From Gammaproteobacteria bacterium (GTDB lineage: Bacteria; Pseudomonadota; Gammaproteobacteria; GCA-002705445; GCA-002716945), in NCBI GenBank assembly GCA_002701705.1, contig NZWU01000013.1:14985-35250 (forward strand): a DNA stretch of 20,266 nucleotides, read 5' to 3'. Below the pieces are notes generated by a model. That model did no database searches. It saw only the letters and a list, made by a program, of their open reading frames with translations, and had not been told where the DNA came from. Of the stretch, positions 14,780 through 20,266 are shown piece by piece; the first letter of the stretch is position 1; each line of letters opens with the position of its first letter. Both the position numbers and the translations under genes were made by a program.

Positions 14780-15936
14780 TAGCTCACTACCCCTAGTTTA
14801 CTCAAAACAGGTAGACTTTCACCTTCTATATACTTCAACAGAGAACCTCCTCCCGTTGATAAACATGTTATGTTATTCTGCAGACCTAGTCCTTCAACTA
14901 TAGGAACGGTATCTCCGCCCCCTATAATAGAATAGTTATCTGCTGAGGCAATCATTTTTAAAATCTCAACTGTTCCATTATCAAATGGTGTTTTTTCTAT
15001 ATAGCCAAGTGGTCCATTCCAAAAGATTGTCTTCGATGATTCAATTATTGTTCTATATTTATTAATAGTTTGCGTTCCAATATCAAAAATACTTTCATTT
15101 GATTGTACCATAGAAACTGATCTATTTTTAATCTGATCCGGATTATCCAATTCAGAACAAACAAGATCTATTGGAAGAATAATTTTGTGAAAATGAGTGC
15201 CTGAAATAATTTCTTTAACCTCATTAACAAATTCTTTTTCTGCTAGAGATTGTCCAATTTCATATCCTAGCACATTCAAAAAAGTATTTAGAACTCCTCC
15301 CCCTAAAATCATAAAATCACTTTTTTCAATTAATTTATGAATCATTTTTATTTTAGTTGAAATCTTTGCTCCAGAAATTATCGTAAGTAATGGTTTTTGT
15401 GGACTATTTAAAATACTGTTTGCATTATTTATTTCATCTTCAACAAGTAATCCAATATAGGAATCTATATAATCCAAAACTCCATATGTTGATGCCTCTT
15501 TTCTATGAGATACACCAAATGCATCAAATACAAAAATATCACCAAGGGAAGCTATTTTTTTTGATAATATTTTATCATTAGCCCTTTCACCCTTTTGAAA
15601 TCGCACATTTTCACACATTATAATTCTATTTTTTTCGATTTTTATTCCATCAATCCAATTTTCTATAAACTCAATTTCATGACCTAATTTTTTAGATAAG
15701 TGTTGAGATATCTTTTTCAGAGAGAGGCTGGGCATAATTTTTCCTTCGTTTGGCCTACCCAGATGAGAAAGAATAATAATGCTATTATTATTTTTTAGTA
15801 AATGTAAAATGGTTGGAACTGATTTAATAATTCTGAAATCGCTTTGAATTTTACCGTCTTGAATTGGCACATTTAAATCCAATCTTAGTAAAACTGTTTT
15901 GTTTTCAATGTCTACATTTTTTATTGATTTCAGCAT
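14779..15936 (-). CDS. pgk: Phosphoglycerate kinase
   Basis: Transfers phosphate between 1,3-bisphosphoglycerate and ADP. The 385 residues are typical of bacteria: VLLRLDLNVP with the substrate Asp/Asn, SHLGRPNEG, ENVRFQKGE, VFDAFGVSHRKEAST, the hinge-region FWNGPLGYIEKTPFDNGT, IIGGGDTVP and STGGGSLLKYIEGESLPVL. Both ends overlap neighbours by one base (TAATG with gap upstream and pyk downstream). The gap-pgk-pyk run is therefore a tightly coupled glycolytic operon. Confidence 0.97.
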   Translation of the reverse strand: MLKSIKNVDIENKTVLLRLDLNVPIQDGKIQSDFRIIKSVPTILHLLKNNNSIIILSHLGRPNEGKIMPSLSLKKISQHLSKKLGHEIEFIENWIDGIKIEKNRIIMCENVRFQKGERANDKILSKKIASLGDIFVFDAFGVSHRKEASTYGVLDYIDSYIGLLVEDEINNANSILNSPQKPLLTIISGAKISTKIKMIHKLIEKSDFMILGGGVLNTFLNVLGYEIGQSLAEKEFVNEVKEIISGTHFHKIILPIDLVCSELDNPDQIKNRSVSMVQSNESIFDIGTQTINKYRTIIESSKTIFWNGPLGYIEKTPFDNGTVEILKMIASADNYSIIGGGDTVPIVEGLGLQNNITCLSTGGGSLLKYIEGESLPVLSKLGVVS

Positions 15937-16946
15937 TAAGTTTTTGCAAGAACTTTAACTACATCTAACATTCTATTTGAAAATCCCCACTCATTATCAT
16001 ACCACGCACAAACTTTATAGAATTTACCATCAATCTCTCTGGTGAGAGTTTCATCATATATGCCAGAAAGTGCGGAATGATTAAAATCAATTGAAACAAG
16101 AGGTTCAGATGTATATCCCAAAATTCCTTTCAATTCTTTTTCTGACGCATTTTTTAAAATGTTGTTGATGTTATCGATTGTAGTTTTTTTAGAGGGAGTA
16201 AAACATAAGTCTACCAGTGACACATTAAGCGTTGGTACTCGAATTGCAAAACCATCCAATTTTCCATTTAATTCTGGAAGAACAAGTCCAACTGCTGCTG
16301 CTGCACCAGTTTTAGTTGGTATCATTGATTGGGTAGCTGAACGTGCTCTTCTCAAATCTGTGTGATAAACATCTGTTAGAACTTGATCATTTGTGTATGA
16401 ATGTATGGTAGTCATTAATCCATATTCAATACCTAAATCTGAGTGTATATTTTTTATTAATGTTGCTAGACAATTTGTTGTGCAAGAAGCATTTGACACA
16501 ATTGTGTGAGAACTATTTAGTATTCCTTCATTGACACCATAGACTATCGTGGCATCCACATCTTTAGCTGGAGCAGAAATTAGAACTTTTTTTGCACCAG
16601 CTTCAATATGTTTCATTGAACCCGATCTTGATGCAAAAAAACCTGTACATTCTAAAACAACATCAATATTTAATTTTTCCCATGGTAATTTAGATGGGTC
16701 TTTTTCTGATAAAACTAGAACTTCATCTTTATTATCAATTATAATCTTATTATCTTTGATGCTAACCTTCTTAGAAAAATTACCATGCGAGCTGTCATAT
16801 TTCAGTAAATGAGCATTGATATCAGCATTTCCTAGGTCATTAATTGCAACAACTTTTATGTCATTTGAAAAACCTTGCTCATAGTTAGCTCGAAATACAT
16901 TTCTACCAATTCTACCAAAGCCATTAATTGCTATATTTATTGTCAT
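15936..16946 (-). CDS. gap: Glyceraldehyde-3-phosphate dehydrogenase, type I
   Basis: Phosphorylating oxidation of glyceraldehyde 3-phosphate. The 336 residues have the Rossmann start [14 protein letters not shown], the catalytic [11 protein letters not shown] with C155, the S-loop region [29 protein letters not shown] and the C-terminal [20 protein letters not shown] (33-38) after the second strand is the NAD-type Asp pattern, so NAD is the expected cofactor. It lies 5 bp downstream of tkt and overlaps pgk by one base. This is the only gap in the window; whether it works glycolytically, gluconeogenically or both cannot be told here. Confidence 0.97.
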   Translation of the reverse strand: MTINIAINGFGRIGRNVFRANYEQGFSNDIKVVAINDLGNADINAHLLKYDSSHGNFSKKVSIKDNKIIIDNKDEVLVLSEKDPSKLPWEKLNIDVVLECTGFFASRSGSMKHIEAGAKKVLISAPAKDVDATIVYGVNEGILNSSHTIVSNASCTTNCLATLIKNIHSDLGIEYGLMTTIHSYTNDQVLTDVYHTDLRRARSATQSMIPTKTGAAAAVGLVLPELNGKLDGFAIRVPTLNVSLVDLCFTPSKKTTIDNINNILKNASEKELKGILGYTSEPLVSIDFNHSALSGIYDETLTREIDGKFYKVCAWYDNEWGFSNRMLDVVKVLAKT

Positions 16947-16951
16947 TCTTT

Positions 16952-18946
16952 CTACCTATTCTTCTTTATTAATTTTTTTACTTCTTTGATTATATTATTT
17001 TTTGTGAATCCAAAAAAATCCATTGTGTCTTTTCCAGGCGCAGATAATCCAAAACTAGTCATACTTAGTGTACTTCCTCTGCGACCAATAAATTGATGCC
17101 AATAATCTCCTACTCCAGCTTCAACAGCCAATATATTCGCAAAATTAGTTGGTAAAATCTTTTCTTTATATTTTTTATCTTGTTTAAGAAAGATGTCTGC
17201 ACAAGGCATAGAGATAACACGAGCTTTTATTTTTTCTTTTGACAATTCTTCAGCTGCATTGATAGTTATGTTTAATTCTGACCCTGTTGCTATCATTATA
17301 ACATCAGGATTCTTATGTTTATCATATATTGTATATCCACCTTTATTAATAAATTGCTTTTCCGCTTTAGTTCTGGGGCTTTCAGGTAACGTTTGTCGTG
17401 ATAGAACAATGGATGTTGGGCCAGATTTCTTTTCTAAAGCACTTTGCCAAGCTACAGCAGTTTCACACAAATCTGCAGGTCTCCAAACACACATGCCTGG
17501 TATGAGCCTTAAAGAAGTAATTTGCTCTACCGCTTGATGAGTTGGCCCGTCTTCACCTAAACCAATTGAATCATGCGTGAACACATAGATAATTGGTAAT
17601 TTCATTAATGCAGACATTCTAATCGCGTTTTTGGCATATTCTGAAAAAATAAGAAATGTGCTTGCATAAGGTCTAAAACCACCATGTAGAAAAATACCGT
17701 TGGTAATTGCAGACATACCAAATTCTCTTACTCCATAATATATATATCTTCCAGAAAAATTTTTCTTTGTAATTGCTTTAGAGTCTGACCAAAAAACCAA
17801 ATTTGAATCTTTTAAATCAGCAGACCCACCAACTAACTCTGGTAAATGTTTGGCAATATTTTCAAGAACAACTTGAGATGATTTTCTTGTTGCCATAGAA
17901 TCATTTTTTTTATTAGTTAGTTTTAAAATTTCGGAATTTATCTTCTTTGGTAATTTTTTTTGAAGTCTTCTTAACAATTCAGAAGATTCTTTAGGAAATT
18001 CTTTTTCGTAACTTTTATATTTTTCGTTCCATTCTTTTTCTAACTGATTACCTTTTTTTCTATAATCCCATTCTTGATAGATGGTTTTAGGTATATAAAA
18101 TGGTTTATGTTCCCATTTTAGTTTTTTCCGTGTTAAATCTACTTCCTCAGAACCTAATGGCGCTCCATGAGCAGAGCCTGTGCCTTCTTTATTTGGTGAA
18201 CCATAACCAATTTTTGTCTTTGCACATATGATTGTTGGTTTATCACCTTCTTTCCTAGCATTTTCAATTGCTTCAGTGATTTTATCAAAATTATGTCCAT
18301 CAACTTGGTCTATAACATTCCAATTATAAGATTCAAATCTTTGTTTAATATTTTCTGTAAACCAAAGCTTAATATCACCATCAATTGATATGCCGTTCAT
18401 GTCATAAATAACAATCAATTTATTTAATCCTAACGTGCCTGCTAATGAGCATACTTCGTGTGATACACCTTCCATCAGACATCCATCCCCTACAAATACA
18501 TAAGTAAAGTGATCAATAATCTGATGATTCTTTTTATTAAATTCTTCAGCTAACATTTTTTCTGCAATCGCCATACCAACTGCATTAGCAAGTCCTTGAC
18601 CAAGTGGACCTGTTGTTGTCTCTACGCCCGGTGTTATATCTGATTCTGGGTGTCCCGGGGTCTTAGAATGAAGTTGTCTAAAATTTTGAATGTCTTTAAT
18701 TGATAATTTATAACCAGTTAAATGTAGAAGAGAATAAAGCAACATTGAACCATGTCCATTAGATAACACAAAACGATCCCTATTAATCCAGTTTGGGTTA
18801 TTAGGGTTATGCTTTAGAAAATTATTCCATAAGACATTAGCAATATCTGCCATACCCATTGGTGCGCCAGGATGACCAGACTTTGCTTTTTCAACAGCAT
18901 CAATACTCAGGAATCTAATCGCGTTGGATAAATCTTCTTTATTCAC
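16952..18946 (-). CDS. tkt: Transketolase
   Basis: ThDP-dependent transfer of two-carbon units between sugar phosphates. The 664 residues match the family. [12 protein letters not shown] with H25, [10 protein letters not shown] (H65), PGHPE (H99), [14 protein letters not shown], the ThDP motif GDGCLMEG (153-160), the pyrimidine-domain REFGMSAI and [13 protein letters not shown] are all present. The start is GTG 18946; the overlapping ATG is out of frame (ATGTGA). Only a weak ribosome binding site is seen, while GGAGGA lies inside the end of the redoxin gene about 25 nt upstream. It is followed 5 bp later by gap. With rpe and rpiA it covers the pentose-phosphate interconversions. Confidence 0.97.
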   Translation of the reverse strand: MNKEDLSNAIRFLSIDAVEKAKSGHPGAPMGMADIANVLWNNFLKHNPNNPNWINRDRFVLSNGHGSMLLYSLLHLTGYKLSIKDIQNFRQLHSKTPGHPESDITPGVETTTGPLGQGLANAVGMAIAEKMLAEEFNKKNHQIIDHFTYVFVGDGCLMEGVSHEVCSLAGTLGLNKLIVIYDMNGISIDGDIKLWFTENIKQRFESYNWNVIDQVDGHNFDKITEAIENARKEGDKPTIICAKTKIGYGSPNKEGTGSAHGAPLGSEEVDLTRKKLKWEHKPFYIPKTIYQEWDYRKKGNQLEKEWNEKYKSYEKEFPKESSELLRRLQKKLPKKINSEILKLTNKKNDSMATRKSSQVVLENIAKHLPELVGGSADLKDSNLVFWSDSKAITKKNFSGRYIYYGVREFGMSAITNGIFLHGGFRPYASTFLIFSEYAKNAIRMSALMKLPIIYVFTHDSIGLGEDGPTHQAVEQITSLRLIPGMCVWRPADLCETAVAWQSALEKKSGPTSIVLSRQTLPESPRTKAEKQFINKGGYTIYDKHKNPDVIMIATGSELNITINAAEELSKEKIKARVISMPCADIFLKQDKKYKEKILPTNFANILAVEAGVGDYWHQFIGRRGSTLSMTSFGLSAPGKDTMDFFGFTKNNIIKEVKKLIKKNR

Positions 18947-18965
18947 ATTTTTATACCAATAGGAA

Positions 18966-19520
18966 CTATTTCCTCCATTTTATTGAACAACCTACACTGG
19001 AATATTGTTCTTTTGGGCCTTCTCCGGTTCTTGCTATTTTAAACATAGCATTGAATAAATCACTTGAATTACCTCCCGAAGTCGTTTTCATTCCTCTATC
19101 ATCAAACCTTCCTCTATACTGAAGTTCAAGATTTTTGTTGTAACCAAAAAAATCAGGAGTACAAATTGAGTCATATTTTTTTGCAATCTCTTGTGTTTCA
19201 TCAATTAAATACGGAAAACCAAACCCAAGTTTCTTGGCTGTTTTAATCATATTTTCATATGAGTCTTCAGGAAAAGAGATATAGTCGTTAGGATTAATTG
19301 CAACACAGCCAATGCCTTTTGTTGCCAAAACATCAGTTTCAACAACTAATTTTTCCAATATTGCTTGCACGTATGGGCAATGATTGCATAAAAACATCAC
19401 CAGAACCCCTTTGTCACCCTTACAGTCATTTAGGGACCAGAGCTTTCCATCAACGCTTTTAAGGTTAAAATCATGGGCTTTTTCCCCAAAATTGCAGACT
19501 GGTGTTGATAACTCTACCAT
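18966..19520 (-). CDS. Thioredoxin-fold redoxin (AhpC/TSA-like, CxxC)
   Basis: A 184-residue cytoplasmic protein with a redoxin fold and no signal peptide. The active site is [12 protein letters not shown] (42-53) with C45-x-x-C48, and the cis-Pro loop is [11 protein letters not shown] (C120, P122). GRFDDRG (138-144) and the C-terminal SVGCSIKWR are typical of a widespread bacterial 'thioredoxin family / PRX-like' group usually annotated without a defined substrate. Extra Cys at 9, 33, 72 and 178 are visible. It probably acts as a thiol oxidoreductase or peroxiredoxin-like protein. It is the first gene of the minus-strand block, 19 bp before tkt, and divergent from rpoD. Confidence 0.85.
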   Translation of the reverse strand: MVELSTPVCNFGEKAHDFNLKSVDGKLWSLNDCKGDKGVLVMFLCNHCPYVQAILEKLVVETDVLATKGIGCVAINPNDYISFPEDSYENMIKTAKKLGFGFPYLIDETQEIAKKYDSICTPDFFGYNKNLELQYRGRFDDRGMKTTSGGNSSDLFNAMFKIARTGEGPKEQYSSVGCSIKWRK

Positions 19521-19638
19521 GTTAAATAATTGAATATATTCAAAGGGTCACCTATTATAGTAAATAACAAAACAATAATTTTGTTTAATACAGTGATATT
19601 GATGATATAATACAACACTTTTAAGCAACTTTAAATCA
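19521..19638. promoter_or_regulatory. Divergent redoxin / rpoD control region
   Basis: This 118-bp gap contains two symmetric elements. TTGAATATATTCAA (19530-19543) is a perfect 14-bp palindrome 9 bp from the redoxin start codon. AACAAAA (19566-19572) and TTTTGTT (19579-19585) form a 7-bp inverted repeat with a 6-bp spacer. For rpoD, a perfect -10 box TATAAT is at 19606-19611; TTGTTT at 19581-19586 could be its -35 but with a long 19-bp spacer, and it overlaps the inverted repeat. No clear Shine-Dalgarno precedes the rpoD ATG. Confidence 0.4.
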
Positions 19639-20266
19639 ATGGCCAATTCTAATTTTTCAAAAATCAAACAAAAGGAAATAAAAACTCTTATTGATAAGGG
19701 TAAAAAGCAAGGTTATCTCATTCTTTCTGAAATTAATGATATTTTGCCACAAAACCTAAGCGATAGTGATCAAATAGAAGAGATTAAAAAATTAATTAGT
19801 AATCTTAAAATTAAAGTAGTTGAAAAAGCTACTGACGCAGAAAATATTGAGCTTTTGCAGGAAGAGGAAGTAGCAGACGATGACAAGGAATTAAATGAAG
19901 AGGAGGTAGTTCAAGTTTTATCCAGCCTTGATGATGAGTTTGGGAGAACATCAGACCCAGTAAGGATGTATATGAGAGAAATGGGAACAGTCGAATTACT
20001 TGATCGTAAAGGGGAAATAGTAATTGCAAAAAAGATTGAAGCCGGCCAAAAACTCATTTACGAAGCAATAAAGCGATTTCCTGAAACCGTATCTTTTTTC
20101 CTTAAAACATTTGAACAAACAGAAGAAATTGAATCACTGATATCAGATTATATCTTAGATGTTAAAACCTCAAAAGATGAAGAATTTAAGACTGATAAAT
20201 TAGCAGAAAGTAGTAATAACAGACCTATAACTGAAAAACAAAATGTAGAAACTGAAAAACAAAATG
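19639..20266 (+). CDS. rpoD: RNA polymerase primary sigma factor (sigma-70), N-terminal part
   Basis: The reading frame opens at ATG 19639 and runs off the window after 209 codons. Residues 11-60 (KEIKTLIDKGKKQGYLILSEINDILPQNLSDSDQIEEI) match region 1.1 of primary sigma factors, followed by an acidic linker. DPVRMYMREMGTVELLDRKGEIVIAKKIEAG (around 108-138) is region 1.2, diagnostic for the housekeeping sigma. The remaining visible part is the start of the non-conserved region typical of proteobacterial RpoD. The core-binding and DNA-reading regions 2-4 are outside the window. dnaG, often directly upstream of rpoD, is not next to it here. Confidence 0.93.
   Translation, partial: MANSNFSKIKQKEIKTLIDKGKKQGYLILSEINDILPQNLSDSDQIEEIKKLISNLKIKVVEKATDAENIELLQEEEVADDDKELNEEEVVQVLSSLDDEFGRTSDPVRMYMREMGTVELLDRKGEIVIAKKIEAGQKLIYEAIKRFPETVSFFLKTFEQTEEIESLISDYILDVKTSKDEEFKTDKLAESSNNRPITEKQNVETEKQN

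Noticed and set aside
18961..18974. Small hairpin AGGAA/TTCCT at the redoxin stop codon
   Set aside because: The stem is only 5 bp with no U tract, so it is too weak to call a terminator between redoxin and tkt.

Overview
The window is a dense, low-GC stretch (clearly AT-rich throughout, roughly 30% GC by eye) of housekeeping genes from a streamlined free-living proteobacterium. No tRNA, rRNA, CRISPR array, insertion sequence, integrase or phage gene was seen. Ubiquinone synthesis (Coq7), the rpe-trpE-trpG-trpD-trpC order and the divergent ilvA/rpiA pair point to a gamma- or betaproteobacterium. As I recall it, the neighbourhood of trpC, speD and coq7 matches pseudomonads (trpGDC-crp-osmC-speD-coq7), so I favour a marine-type gammaproteobacterium with a reduced genome (SAR86- or SUP05-like). 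A betaproteobacterium such as the OM43 clade is not excluded, because the long-form PurC and pseudoazurin would fit there too.

Layout. 1-128: 3' end of an EVE-domain gene. 129-329: A-tract-rich gap with about ten-base phasing, leading into a small Lys/Arg-rich histone H1-like gene (330-626) and a strong hairpin terminator. 688-3728: ilvA (-) and rpiA (+) are divergent; rpiA converges on, and overlaps by 4 bp, the rplM-rpsI ribosomal operon (-). 3841-4476: coq7 (+). 4500-10171: a seven-gene minus-strand block in transcription order rpe, trpE, trpG, trpD, trpC, a VOC-fold gene and a very divergent gene that I identify as S-adenosylmethionine decarboxylase (speD). 10297-12322: pseudoazurin, then purC-bioD (+). 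12329-19520: a second minus-strand block, redoxin-tkt-gap-pgk-pyk-fba (class I aldolase). 19639 to the end: first third of rpoD (+).

How the genes work together. tkt, gap, pgk, pyk and fba form a lower-glycolysis/pentose-phosphate block. rpe and rpiA complete the ribulose-5-phosphate node. trpE-G-D-C take chorismate to indole-3-glycerol phosphate; trpF, trpA and trpB are not in the window. Genes are packed tightly, with 1- and 4-bp start/stop overlaps, GTG and TTG starts, and convergent ends with no visible terminator.

I found no evidence of a novel multi-gene system such as a defence, secretion or mobile system. The observations most worth checking are the phased A-tracts before the H1-like gene, the divergent SpeD, the odd 5' end of rplM, and possible operators in the redoxin/rpoD intergenic region.
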